Shown: piece by piece, positions 12,036 to 24,809 of the stretch | Numbering within the stretch: position 1 is the first letter of the stretch | Layout of the letters: the number at the start of each line of letters is the position of its first letter | Assembly (NCBI RefSeq): GCF_014805685.1 | Contig: NC_060896.1 | Location: 3,426,889-3,490,888, forward strand | Direction: 5' to 3' | DNA length: 64,000 nucleotides | Source of the DNA: Silurus meridionalis | Lineage: Eukaryota > Chordata > Actinopteri > Siluriformes > Siluridae | Made by a program: the position numbers and the translations under genes | Notes under the pieces: model-generated | Told to the model about the DNA's origin: nothing | The model's input: the letters and a program-made list of their open reading frames with translations, nothing else | Database searches by the model: none

Positions 12036-13111
12036 ACTTACCTCTCATTCTGAGAGAAGGTGGTACCAGTCGAGCAGTGCTGGAGGATCTCAGACAGCGT
12101 GGTGCAGTGCGAGATGTAATGAGGTCACTGAGGTAAGATGGTGCTGGTCTATTTTTGGCCTTGTAGGCAAGCATCAGTGTTTTGAATCTGATACGTGCAA
12201 CTACTGGAAGCCAGTGAAGAAACCGCAGCAGTGGGGTGGTGTGGGAGAACTGTGGCAGATTGAACACAAGTCGTGCAGCTGCATTTTGGATCATTTGCAG
12301 TGGACAAATAGCGTTCAGGGGAAGACCTGCCAGCAGAGAGTTGCAGTAATCAAGTCTTGAAATGACAAGAGACTGAAACAAGCACCTGGGCAGCCTGTGT
12401 GGACAGAAATGGTTGAATCCTTCGGATGTTATAGAGAAGAAATTGACAAGAACGAGCAACATTAGCGACATGTGGAAAGAAGGACAGTTCATTGTCCATA
12501 GTTACCCCAATGTTACGAGCAGTGGCTGAAGGGGAGATCAGAGAGTCATGAAGTGTTATTTGGAGATCTTGACCTGGAGATGAATCACATGGGATGACCA
12601 GCAGTTCTGTTTTGCTGGGGTTGAGTTTTATTTGGTAAGCACTTATCCATTAAGATATGAAGCTGAAGCTGTGGTATCTGATGGAGGGAAAGAAAAGATT
12701 AGTTGAGTGTCATCTGCATAGCAGTGATAAGAAAACCAATGTGGGGATATGACTTCACCAATGGAGTGGGTATAGAGGGAGAAAAGGAGGGGACCAAGTA
12801 CTGAGCCTTGTGGGACACCAGTGGTGAGTCTGCACAGAGCAGATGTGGATCCCCTCCATGTTACCTGGTATGAGCGACCATCCAGGTAGGAAGCAAACCA
12901 TTTCCATGCTGTTCCACAGATACCGAGGCTCATGAGGGTTGACAAAATACAGAGATGTAGTGGATTGTCAGCTGTGTTGTGTAGTCATTGTTGGGGAGGA
13001 AGTGAAGGTCTGGCAGATTTTCTTAATCTTCTCATCATAGACGGAGGCAAAGTCATTTGCAGTAAGGTAGGATGGAGCAGGTGCAGCAGTAAGACACAGC
13101 CATGTCCCCGG
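12036..13111 (-). mobile_element. L2-like LINE fragment, 3' end missing, fused to the Rex1-like element
   Basis: Minus-strand reverse transcriptase motifs include [20 protein letters not shown] and [10 protein letters not shown] at about 12700-12850. C-terminal motifs follow (SRLDYCNSLLAGLP, QNAAARLVFNL, LHWLPVVARI) down to about 12040. There the L2-like sequence ends abruptly, without its own 3' UTR, and Rex1-like sequence in the same orientation begins. The junction is placed to within about 25 bp. It is broken and non-functional. Confidence 0.7.
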
Positions 13112-14109
13112 TGTCCACACGATATGGTATTTTAGAGGCTAGCTAATATTATTATTTCTCTAATATTATTTGCAATTAAATAACGTTAATAAAGAAAACA
13201 AGCATCGATGAATATCTTCAGGTTTAATTATGTACTGGGGTTACTGTTTATGTGGTTTTCCACACTGGTTTTCTCTCACGACCTAAAACATGGCAGTAAG
13301 TGGACTGGATAAAACTGTGAGTTCATGGTGCTTTGTGATTGGTGTCAGAGTAGTGCATAAATTCAAATAGTGACGTAAAAACAAACTGAACATATTATTT
13401 TCGGCTTTTTCTTTATTTTCTGTTTACAAACATAAATTATTAAACACAGTTTCAGTGATGGACCTTAGCTATTTATGTATGTACAGTATGTATGTATGTA
13501 TGTACACTCACTGTCCAATTTATTGTACACATGCACAATAATGCAGTTAACAATTAGATCAATTAGATGAAACCGATTAGTACCAAAATAAAGGTTTGGC
13601 AATTTTAGAAACTGTTGATCTCCCAGGATAATCACACACAAACATTTCTAGACTTTACATGGAATGGTGCAAAAAACAATAACTATCCTGTGTGTAATGA
13701 ATCTGCAGACTGAAACACCTTTATTGTAAGCTGAAAAACAACAACCTGAGTCACGCACATGGGCACAGACCCATTTTATTTTATTTTATTGTCCAGTATT
13801 AGTGAGCCTATGCTCATGATAGCCTCAGAATTTAGCAAAGAGATATTAATTGACTCGTTATATTCTTTCTGTTAGCTTAAACCTTACATCATCTGGTAAT
13901 TTTCCTCTGACCTTTCCTATAAACATTGAATTTACACCCAAAAAACTATTGTTCACTTTTTTGCACTACTCTGCATAAACTATGGAGACATTTGAGTGTG
14001 ACAGTCAGAGATCATCTTTTCCCCATTCTTATGTTTTATGTGAATATTAACTAAATATACCAATACCTCTATAGGAACATAAGCTATATAAATGTATATA
14101 TATATACCT

Positions 14110-14196
<87 letters not shown>

Positions 14197-14240
14197 ATGT
14201 CTTTGTGATGTGAACCTGATTATGCTGAAATTAATTATCA
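13112..14240. other. Spacer before gene C's 3' end, with compound microsatellite
   Basis: Paralogous to 1687-2771 of the A-B spacer; no gene seen. Contains a short GTAT repeat at about 13470-13505 and an (AC)n(AT)n(AC)n tract at 14112-14195, directly downstream of gene C. Confidence 0.75.
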
Positions 14241-16070
14241 TTATTTCCCCATTAGATGCTGTTTGGTATTCTTTTCTGGTTTAAGTAGAATGATGTAACA
14301 CTTTGGAGCAAATAAGCACAAAAGAAGCCCAAAACTTGAGGCTAAAATAGCAAAGATTTCGACTGCAGTGGTGAATTTACCAGGGGAACTGACATAAGCA
14401 GGTATAAATGCCAGCCACACTGCACAAAATATTAACATGCTAAAAGTAATATATTTCCGTTAAAATTCCCAGGTAGTTTTCGAGCCAGAAAGGCCAAAAT
14501 GAAACACAAACAGGCCAAAATGCCAATGTAGCCGAGTACACACCAGAAGGCCAGCTCAGATCCCACCCTACAGTCTAGAATAATCTTAGAGCGCTGATAC
14601 TGTGTGTTTCTGTAGGGGACTGGAGGGGACGATATGAGCCATGCTGCACAGATGATCATCTGGACCAGGGTGCAGCTAAAAATAATGATCCTCTGCTGTA
14701 TAGGCCCAAGCCATTTCATGACATTGTTTCCAGGTTGGGTGGCTGTGAAAGCAGCGAGCACCACTAAGGTTTTCCCCAGGATGCACGAGATACAGAGCGA
14801 GAAAGTGATGCTGAAAGCAGTGTGGCGCAGCATGCAAGACCAGGATGTGGGCTCCCCAATGAAGATCAGTGCACACAGGAAACACAGGGTCAAGGAGAAC
14901 AAGATGAAGAAACTCAGCTCAGAGTTATTCATACGCACAATGGGAGTGTTTCTGTGGTAGAGAAAGACTGCAAATACAGCTAAAGTGACACAGGCCCCCA
15001 AAACAGCAATAAATGTCAGTATTAACCCCATTGCATCATGGGAAAGGAATTCGATAACCTTGGGAATGCATTCTGTTCCGTCAACATTCGACCAGTAATC
15101 TTCAGGGCAGGCCATGCAGTCTACTGAATCTTAAAAGAGAACAAAACATGTAATTAAAACTGGATTCAGGCCAGTGTTTTGCTTTATTATATTTGACTGA
15201 GACCACCGACCTGTCTGATTACTAATCTTCCCACTGTCACATGGTACACAGTCAAAGCAGCACAGAGGCTCCCCTTGACGGACAGCTTTTCTAAATCCTG
15301 GTGGGCAGCTGTCACTGCAAATAGAGACTGGCACCTGTTTCCCCCAAAAAATCATAATTCAGTAAAATGTTTTACCTCTACACCCATACATCCTAAATTG
15401 TTTAAAAGTCATATATAACCTGTAAAAGTGTACAAATTATTAAAGTATACAGTATAACAGTAGCACTTATGCCCTATTTTACATTACAACAGATTGAACT
15501 ATTTACATTTTACGATCTTTCATGTATTTTATTTTAATTCACTAAATAAATAGTGTTTATTTAATTATTATTGCTCCTATAGTCATGTTCTTTCATTGAG
15601 AGTCCAAGATATTACTATTATGTGAATCATCTAAAATGTATATATATATTCTTATAAATCTGCATTGCAACAACTAAGACATGACACATAATCTTTAAAA
15701 GTGTTGAGAGCTTACAAAAAAATAGATACTAGTATAATACCTCACTAACCAGGGTCCAGCAAAAGGCTGCAGAGGTCAAACACTGTATTTGGCCAATTTA
15801 GCCAGCCAGGCATGATTCGGCAGACGTGGTTCACTCACCTCACACTAACTGAATGCAATTACTGCACATAAATCCAAAAATATGTGTATACAACATTTAT
15901 GTACCTTCTGTGCAGACTAGTACAAGTTCTTTTTCGTACTGGACAGAGCAACATATATATAGCAGGCAGTGATCTTGATTAGCGATTAGTGACTAAGATT
16001 TTTTTTAAACAAAATTAAATCTATTAAGCTATTTTGGGATTTGCATTTTCATGTATTAGATGTCCTACTG

Positions 16071-16222
16071 ATCTGGAAGTCCAAAGAGGAGGTTTATGGA
16101 TGTGGTGAGAGAAGACATGCAGGTGGTTGGGGTGAAAGAGGCAGATGTACAGGACAGGGGGTATGGAGAAGGATGATCCGCTGTGGCGACCCCTAATGGG
16201 TAAGGCCAAAAAAAGAAAAAGT
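16071..16222 (+). mobile_element. Short retrotransposon 3' fragment inserted in intron 4 of gene C
   Basis: A 152-bp insert absent from the same place in gene B. It is bounded by a 10-bp direct repeat TGTCCTACTG (16061-16070 and 16223-16232). Its end has the GATCCGCTGTGGCGACCCCT sequence common at the 3' ends of fish non-LTR elements, followed by an A-rich tail. Family not assigned. Confidence 0.75.
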
Positions 16223-16371
16223 TGTCCTACTGTATATATGTATTGGTCTCCATCACAGTCCCTGAAAAAGCATAAGTAAAGTAAAAAAACCAAACAGGCT
16301 TTTTAATTCAAACAGCAGTCTGATCAAATAAAAAAATAACTTTTTACTTGTAACATTTGTAGTACAGGTTT

Positions 16372-16486
16372 AAAGCCATGCCCAAGGGATCAAGAGTGGC
16401 ATCTTAGTAATACTGGGGCGTGAACCCCTCCCCACCTTTTGATCATCAACCCAAAACCTTAACCACTGAGCTACCACTTCCTCTGG
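16372..16486 (-). mobile_element. tRNA-derived SINE in intron 4 of gene C
   Basis: Orthologous in position to the SINE at 4715-4832 in gene B, with the same A and B boxes; inherited through the tandem duplication. Confidence 0.7.
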
Positions 16487-18925
16487 CCCTGATGCAATCT
16501 TTCACCAAACTTACCACCACTTACTGCCCATACTGTACTGCAACTGAACTAAATTCCGAGAGCAGCTTGCCTCGCTTTTGTCTCCAGCCCATGTGATAGC
16601 AGTGTCGTAAATGACCAGCTCATTTCCAGCCTCACGAGACCCATCGTACATGCCGACTTGAACCAACTCGATATTGCCAGCTGTGCCCCTCTGCCAGTTG
16701 ATCAGATCGTAGGATGGGATCGAGTCACCATTCATATCAAAGTTCACTAACTCTCCTGAAATAGTGAAGGAGACCTCTTGCAGGTAATACTGGAGCTGTG
16801 AAGACACATGTGATGGAAAATAATTACCTACATGTACCCTACATGTACCCTAGATGAGAAAGGCTCAGAAAGGATATAAAGTTTCACTTTAATAATTGTG
16901 GGTGGCCATTATTGTTGTAAATAGAGCTACAGACTGAGCTATAAATTCATGAGGCAATACTTTAGCATTGACAAAGAGATTAGCAATTATATCATTTAAT
17001 TAGTGGACAATTACAGAACTGTATTTACCTGCCAAGGGTAGATATTGCTATTGTCAGCACATGTGGAGTTAATGAATGGCCCATTTCCAGGTTTGCAGGA
17101 AGTTAGTTGGTGGAGGGAGTGAGCAATAGCATATACACTTTTATATATATTATAAGGAATACGAGGACTGGATGTGTTCAGGTAGCCAGAATGATGCTTG
17201 CTTATTGGCTCTTTCCCAGTACATAGAGGCAACGGATTATTAAGGGGAATAGAGGAAATGTGAGAGCACCCATACAAAACACCCCACAGTTCATGCACTA
17301 GTGTATTAGAGGAGTATGTCTGTGGGTTCACTGTTGTTAAGTAATCTTTCAGCTTTGGAATTTGTCCCTGACGTATCCCAAACCCAATCATGCCTCCTAG
17401 GAAAGGGTAATATTCACTTCCTGTGAACACTGAAGCTGTCGCCAAAGCTTCACTGGCAATCCACTGAATTCCAGTAACGTTCAGATTCATATAGTCCTTC
17501 ATAAAGGGAGTGAGTTCCCCCTCAGCTGAAAACACCACCACGACCCGAGCAGTGGAGCTGTTCATCACACGGATGATCTCTATCGCTCTCTGGCTGTTGT
17601 ATAACAGGGGGATCATCTCCTGATAGGAGATACACACACTTGTACCCTTCAGCTCCTTAAGCAGTCCTTGCAGGGCGAAGTGGCCATATATGTGATCTCC
17701 CCGCACAACACCCACCCATGTCCAGTTGTAATGTATCAGCAGCTTTGCAATAGCTTTCACCTGGTACGCATCATTGGGGATGACTCTAAAGAATGTCGGG
17801 AATTCTCGTCTGTCACTGAGGCAGGCACAGGAAGAGAAATAGCTGATCTGAAAGAGAACAGAGCTCATATAATAAACTTTAGGTTTTATAGGTTAAATCC
17901 CATTTTACATATTAAACACATTTTATTTCATTTAGTAATAAAGTCATAAAACAGGAGAAAGCATTACATTTCATAAAATCTTTCCAGATGCAATTATTCT
18001 CTCATTCTTTCTCAATCAGTATTACTTTACTCAAATACATGAATGAACTCTTAAAAATATAGAAATCTTCTGTCATTAGATAAAATGTATACCATTGGAA
18101 TCCTGAAATGTTGTAAAATTCGAGAAACCACAATAGACTCAGCTGATCCAGACTCAGCAATAACAGCCAACATCGGGCTTGCGCCTTTACACATTTGTTT
18201 GTCTGCTTCATTCGGTCCATTAATCACAGCCAGAGCGGCTCTCTGAGCCGTTAATGGGTATGCACAGGAATCAAACATTTTAAAGCCCAAAGTGTGGTTC
18301 GGTAGCAGTTCAGAGCTGTTGTTAATTTCCTCTACAGCAAGCTTCATGGTCAGACCCCAGCGAAAAGCTTCGGGATCAAACCTGTGAGAATCAGTAACAG
18401 TAAAATTCAGCATTGATAAACACCAAGGTACTGTACATTAATGAGACATGTCTGAGAAACATTGTTGAGTAAGACATGATTTACATTTTCTTCATTTTGA
18501 ATTATAATCAATATGCAATATTGAGTACATGAGTCGTTTCTGGTCAATAAGAGAATAAAACAAATAGGACAACAATTAAAAAATATATTATATCATATTA
18601 CAAAATAATATATATAAAAATAATAATATAATGATCTAGTAGAGTGTTATGGAGTCATTTCTACCCATTACACTTTACTGGTCCAGGCTTGTATGTGAAG
18701 TTCACATCTGGCATTTCCTGATTGTAGTGAAAAGGGAATATACCCCCAATGACAAAGTCTCCATCAGCAATGAAGCCTGGCCCCAAATGATTCTGTAGAG
18801 TGCAGTTAGGATCTGAAGATAAAATGAGAATAGAAAAACTGAGCACCAGTATCCATAGAAGTATAGAACCCATCTTTGTAGATACATGACCCATTGCCTT
18901 GTACAAAGTAAGAGAAGGCTGGATG

Positions 18926-18933
18926 TTTTATAT
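18926..18933 (-). promoter_or_regulatory. TATA box of gene C
   Basis: ATATAAAA on the minus strand, about 32 bp before the ATG at 18894. Confidence 0.55.
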
Positions 18934-20440
18934 GCCACACTCTGTCTCATCATGTGTCACAGTCACATGGCATCTCCAGCAATCATAAGGATAGTGGACA
19001 TTGTACATCTTGCATGTTCCTTTCTTTTGTTTTATTTTTATTTTTTGATTGTGCACTAAAGAAACAAACAAATAGAAAAACAATACCTTTTTATCAGTAA
19101 AAATAATCATTGTATTAATGTGGTCATCCAAGTTGCTTTCATGCAGAGTCAAATGATTTTAATTAATTATTTTATTTTATGATTTTATTTAAGTTTATTA
19201 TACAGTTATTTATATGAAAGCATATAATTTACTTAAATTGCTTACATGTGCACACAATATGGTATTTTAGAGGTTGTCTAATATTCATATTATTTCTTTA
19301 TTGTTATTAGCAATTATATAACTTTAATTAGAAAAACAAGCATTGATGTCTAATGGCTTCAGGTTCAGTCCTGAACTGGGGTTCCCTTTAAGGACCTCGA
19401 GCTGCGTCAAAATGCTTTGGGAATGCCCGCATTGTCCACGCTCAGAATCACTTGTAAAATCCGGCCAATAGGGAAGTCGTGACATCATTTGCAGGTGATG
19501 TCACGTAAACCAGGAAGCTACAAAACGGCTGAGTTATGGTAGCGACATTAGATTCTGTTGTTCAGGTAAGCGCTTTGTGTGTGAATCTGTGCAGCCATGA
19601 GCTTTAAATGCAAGCAGAATTCCGACTGTGTGTTCTTTCCTGCCCCGTTCTATTCGCGGGGGATACACACAGCCATTGGCTTCCCTGTTCAGGTGACGCA
19701 GTAGGTAAGGGCTAACACCATCAGGTTTAGAAAACCACGGTGGCATTTTAGTGTTACTTCCCCTCCGTTTTCATGGGGCTGCTAGGCGGGCACTGCCCTG
19801 CTGAAAGGGCCCAAGTTGAGGGTGTCGGCCAACCTGAGGGTGGACCTCTCCTCGAACGAACATGCTGTGGTGAAGCGGCCCTGACAACCAGAGCACCCTG
19901 AATCGAGGGGTCTACACCTTGTGTGTTGCCAGTACCTCCTTGTCACCACCAGGAGACCAGGCTGTTAGCTCCGCAATGGGATGTGCCTTGGAGCGCAGCC
20001 TCCCTCCAGTGGGTGCTTCCCCTATCTCCGCCCAAGGGATCACGGTGGATGGCGGGGACCCGATGCCTCTCTAGAGTCTCTAACGGCTGCAGGGCACCAC
20101 TTCAGCCCTTCTGAAAAAGTTAGTAACCGGCCTCGAGGGTTGGTTCCCCGATCAGGTGCCCTAGCTCGGGAGGCCAGGTTGTTAGCCCTGCCACAAGGTT
20201 CCTGAGGTATGCATTCAGGGGCAAAGTTTACCTTCCTTTGGCCTGGCACTTTCACCCCACACCTTCACAAAGTGCATAAATGCAACTCTAGCCCAGCTAT
20301 GGCTTTAGGGCATCCAAATTCTAAACTATATCGACAATTGGTTGGTATTAGCTCGATCAGAGCTTTAGGCGGTCTGGCATCAAGATGTCGTTCTCGCCTG
20401 CATAGAGGAGCTGGGGTTTAGATTAAACACAGGGAAAAGT

Positions 20441-20911
20441 TCAATTCAATTCAATTCATTTTTATTTGTATAGCGCTTTTAACAATGAACATTGTCTTAA
20501 AGCAGCTTTACTCAGATAATGTGGTGATTAAACATAAATATGTTCTTTGTAAGTATGTTTGTCCCTGATGAGCAACTGTGGCAAGGAAAAACTCCCCGAG
20601 ATGGCATAAGGAAGAAACCTTGAGAGGAACCAGACTCAAGAGGAACCCATCCTCATCTGGGTTGCACCAAATGTCCATTTGAAGCAGATATACAATGTTG
20701 TGGGGTACAGTGATGATGATCAGAAGCAAACTGCACTCCCGAGTCAGTGCAGCAGACCGCCGACACCAACTACAGTCCAATCCGTCCTCAAAGCACCCGT
20801 TCTACTCCGAATTAAGAGACCGTCCCGAGCTGCACAGAAGTGTGAAGATCCAAGGAGGAGAGGGGCAGGAACACTGGTCACTGGAGCCTCAGGAGCATGT
20901 TTAACTCGACC

Positions 20912-20967
<56 letters not shown>

Positions 20968-23900
20968 GACGGGAAGAGAAGGATATGGATTATTAAGTGT
21001 AACTATTGGTGTATGAAAGTTAATGTCACTGTGCAGTTTGGACTCCGGCAAGACTCGCTATGGCAGCATAACTAAAAGGGAGAACCAGAAGGTAACACAG
21101 ACATGAGGATCTCTGGGATGAGGCGACCCACCACACCACCGTCAACAAACCTGAGTGAGCGTGTGAATGTGAGGGGCGACAGCATACAAATATACCAGTT
21201 CACCAAACACTCTATATCCATGTTCCCTCCAGATCTGTGCCTTTACCTAAGAGAAATCTACTGATAAAAGGCTTGACTAAATAAATACGTTTTCAACCTC
21301 GACTTGAACACTGAGACTGTGTCTGAGTCCCGAACACTGATTGGAAGGCTGTTCCATAACTGTGGGGCTTTATAAGAGAAAGATCTGCCCCCTGCTGTAG
21401 TCTTCATTATTTGAGGAACCAACAGATAGCCAGCACCTTTTGATCTAAGTAGGCGTGGAGGATCATACTGGTACAGAAGTTCACTCAGATACTGCGGTGC
21501 GAGACCATTGAGTGCTTTATCGTCAGTAGTAATATTTTATAGTCAATGCGAGATTTGATTGGGAGCCAGTGTAGACTGATTAAAACAGGGGTGATGTGGT
21601 CATATTTCCTAGATCTAGTGAGGACCCTTGCTGCTGCATTCTGGACTAACTGAAGCTTATTGATGCACTTACCGCACACCCAGACAGTAAAGCGTTACAG
21701 TAGTCTAATCTAGAAGTAACAAAAGCATGAACCAGTTTTTCTGCATCCTGTAACGACATCATATTTCTAATCTTAGCAATATTTCTAAGGTGAAAGAAGG
21801 CGATTCTGGTGATATTATTCACGTGAGACTCAAAGGAAAGACTCGGGTCAATAATCACACCAAGGTCTTTGACAGCCGTACATGCTGAAACAGAAACACC
21901 ATCCAGAGATGCTACGTAATCGGAAAGTTTACTTCTAGCTGCATGTGGTCCTAGTAAAAGTACTTCCGTCTTATCTGAGTTGAGCAGAAGAAAGTTATTA
22001 AGCATCCACTGTCTAATGTCCTTTACACACTTCTCAACATTGTTAAGCTGATCTCTCTCATCTGGCTTTGCTGAAATATACAGCTGTGTGTCATCAGCAT
22101 AGCAATGGAAGCGAATCCCATGTTTATGAATAATTTCACCAAGAGGCAGCATATATAAAGAGAAAAGCAGTGGGCCTAAGACAGATCCTTGAGGAACACC
22201 AAACTTTACCTCATAGAGCGTGGAGAACTCACCATTTACATCCACAAACTGATAGCGATCAGTCAAATAAGACCTGAGCCAAGAGAGAGCTGTTCCCTTT
22301 ATTCCTACAACATTCTCAAGTCTAGCAAGCAGTATAGTGTGATCAATGGTGTCAAAAGCTGCACTAAGGTCGAGCAAAACAAGTAAGGAGACAAAACCCT
22401 GATCAGAGGCCAATAACAGGTCATTTACCACCTTAACTAGCGCCGTCTCTGTGCTATGATGAGGCCGAAATCCTGACTGATACATTTCAAAAATGTTATT
22501 CATAAGCAGATGTGAGCATAACTGCTGTGCTACAACCTTTTCTAAAATTTTGGATATAAAGGGGAGATTTGATATCGGTCTGTAGTTGGACAACTGACAT
22601 GGGTCAAGGTCAGGTTTCTTAATAAGGGGGTGGATAACTGCCAGTTTGAAGGATTTCGGTACATAACCAGTGCTAATGGAAGAGTTAATTATTTTTAAAA
22701 CAGGTTTGATTACCTCTGGAGCTATCTGTTTAAAGAAACTAGTAGGCAAGGGATCGAGAATACAGGTTGATGATTTTGATGAGGAGATTAATGAAATTAA
22801 GTCACTCTCATGAATAGTAGTGAAGCTTTGTAATTGATTGTCTGCTATAATGACACTGCTGTCTACAGGGTTACTTGTAAAATAATTTGGATTTATATTA
22901 ACCGCCTGGATTTCTTGCCTGATGTTTTCAATTTTATTATTAAAAAAGTTCATGAAATCATTACTACCTATTGATGGTGTGCATGTTAGCGCAGTGCTTT
23001 TATTCCCTGTTAATTTTGCTACCGTGCTGAATAAAAATCTAGGATTATGCTTGTTATTTTCTATGAGGGTGGAGAAATATGCTGATCTGGCAGCACTAAG
23101 AGATTTTCTATAATTTAGGAGGCTCTCCTTCCATGCTATTTGAAATACTGTTAATTTTGTTTGACGCCATTTACGCTCTAGTTTTCGAGTGTTCCGTTTT
23201 AAGGTGCGCGTATGATCATTATACCACTGTGCTAATTTTTCTCCCTGATCATTTTGGTCTTAAGGGAGCTACATCATCTAGAGTGTAACGTAACGTTGTT
23301 TCTAGATGTTCAGTGGCCCAGTCGAGCTCTGCGGGTCTGACGGAGATCTATCTAATATCGTAATATCGGAAGATAATTAATAAACGCGCTGCTGTAGCTG
23401 ACGTGAAAGTACGCTTAACACGGTAACGTGGTGAGGTAGAAATGCAATGACTAAGGCAAATTTTAAACGAGATTAGATAATGGTCTGAAATAGCTTCAGA
23501 CTGTGGAATTATGACTAAGTTTTTTATTTTTAATCCAAATGTTAACAACAAGTCGAGAGTGTGTCCACCACTATGAGTGGGTCCTATAACATTCTGATTA
23601 ATTCCGACTGAATCTAGAATGGACACAACTGCTGCTCTTAAGGAGTCTTCCTGATTATCAAAATGAATATTAAAGTCTCCAACAATTAATGCTTTGTCTA
23701 AAGAAGTAGCTAGATTTGTAATGAAATCTGCAAATTCTATCAGAAAATCAGAGTAGGGCCCTGGGGTCTATAAATAATAATTAGTGGAATTAACTGACTT
23801 GACCTGCTTTCAGACAGTGAATATTTTATGTTGGTGTAGAGAACTTCAAATGTTTTACATTTGTGTTTAGTCTTTTGTGTGACGTTTAGATTATTATTAT

Positions 23901-24388
23901 AAATAGCTGCTACTCCGCCTCCTCTGCCATTTAGACGGGGTTGGTGTATGTAACTATACCCAGGAGGACTCGCCTCATTTAATGCTACATATTCATTCGA
24001 TTTAATCCACGTTTCTGTCAAACACATTATATTAAACTCCTGGTCGGTAATAATTTCGTTTATAGTAAGCGCTTTTGGCGTGAGAGATCTAATATTCAAC
24101 AATCCTATTTTTAGATCAGAGGTGCTGGCTGTGCGTTCAGTCCTATTTAATTTAATGTTAATCAGGTTACTTAACAAGACTTTCTGATAGTTCCTATATT
24201 TTGGTTTTGCTCGGGGGACAGACACAGTCTCAATATCGTGGATCCTGAGTGACGACTCTGTGCAGCTAGCAGACGGTCGGTTTAGCCTGTCTGTCTGCTC
24301 CCTGGCCTTGGCTCTAGACAGTCACTTGTTAACTAGTGCTGTTCTGAGACTATGACCTATACTACAAGACCACAAGACCTACAATACT
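20441..24388 (-). mobile_element. L2-like LINE, near full length, nested in the DIRS-like element
   Basis: Minus strand. An AP-endonuclease domain (GLLNIRSLTPKA, CLTETWIK, GRGGGVAAIY) lies at about 23348-24225, with a frameshift inside. Reverse transcriptase is open from 22953 to 21646 (435 codons: [58 protein letters not shown]). The C-terminal part reaches 21485. The 3' end is (TTGAA)n at 20441-20460. A direct repeat AAAAGT flanks it (20435-20440 and 24389-24394). The long open reverse transcriptase suggests a fairly young copy. Same family as 8657-11201. Confidence 0.88.
20912..20964. repeat. (AG)n microsatellite
   Basis: About 26 AG units inside the 3' UTR of the L2-like element. Confidence 0.95.
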
Positions 24389-24423
24389 AAAAGTGTGCTT
24401 TCTCCATTGCAGTGAGCCACCTT

Positions 24424-24809
24424 TAAGAGAAGTCAAGTTTATTTCTATAGCGCTTTTCACAACAGACATTGTCTCAAAGCAGCTTTACAGAAATTAACAG
24501 TCAAGGTGAATGGTTTGTATTTATCCCTGATAAGAAAGCTGTGGCGACTGTGGCAAGGAAAAACTCCCTTAGATGTTATGAGGAAAAAACCTTGAGAGAA
24601 ACCAGATTCAAAAGGGGAACTCATCCTCATTTGGGTGACATCAAGAGTTTGATCATAAATCTTTTAACAATACAGAACACTGGAAAATGAGAGCTAACAT
24701 GAGCACTGGAGTATAAGATTATAAGTAATGTTCTTTCTACAGTCTTATACAGTCTTTATGGTTATAAAACTAGGAGCTACTGAGCTTAACATTTGTGATT
24801 ATCACAGAT
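24424..24809 (-). mobile_element. L2-like LINE 3' end only, second insertion into the DIRS-like element
   Basis: A 386-bp 3' UTR copy of the same L2 family, starting with the AAGTCAAGTTTATTTCTATA end. The duplication CCACCTT flanks it (24417-24423 and 24810-24816) and interrupts the DIRS reading frame between two recognisable pieces. Confidence 0.8.

Larger units (their letters stand above)
14241..18894 (-). pseudogene. OlfC (V2R-like) olfactory receptor C, frameshifted in exon 6
   Basis: The exons are 18665-18894, 18093-18381, 17029-17847, 16571-16795, 15211-15334 and 14241-15129. Exons 1-5 are open and match gene B in length exactly. Exon 6 lacks 4 bp between 14457 and 14458 relative to B, D and E, inside the conserved [11 protein letters not shown] motif. 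The frame then ends at 14432, giving about 794 residues without helices 6 and 7. The original stop would be at 14241. Intron 4 again has a GC donor (GAG/GCAAGC). The pocket Tyr is present (DHIYGH), unlike A and B, but the conserved SEAW is SEAL, which fits relaxed constraint. An assembly error is possible but the lesion is not in a homopolymer. In-frame TTG upstream of the ATG is not taken as start. Confidence 0.85.

Noticed and set aside
18895..18906. A start upstream of the gene C ATG
   Set aside because: The codon is TTG; the ATG at 18894 matches the start in A and B.
19923..20255. GC-richer overlapping frames on both strands that look like small genes
   Set aside because: They lie inside the DIRS-like element.
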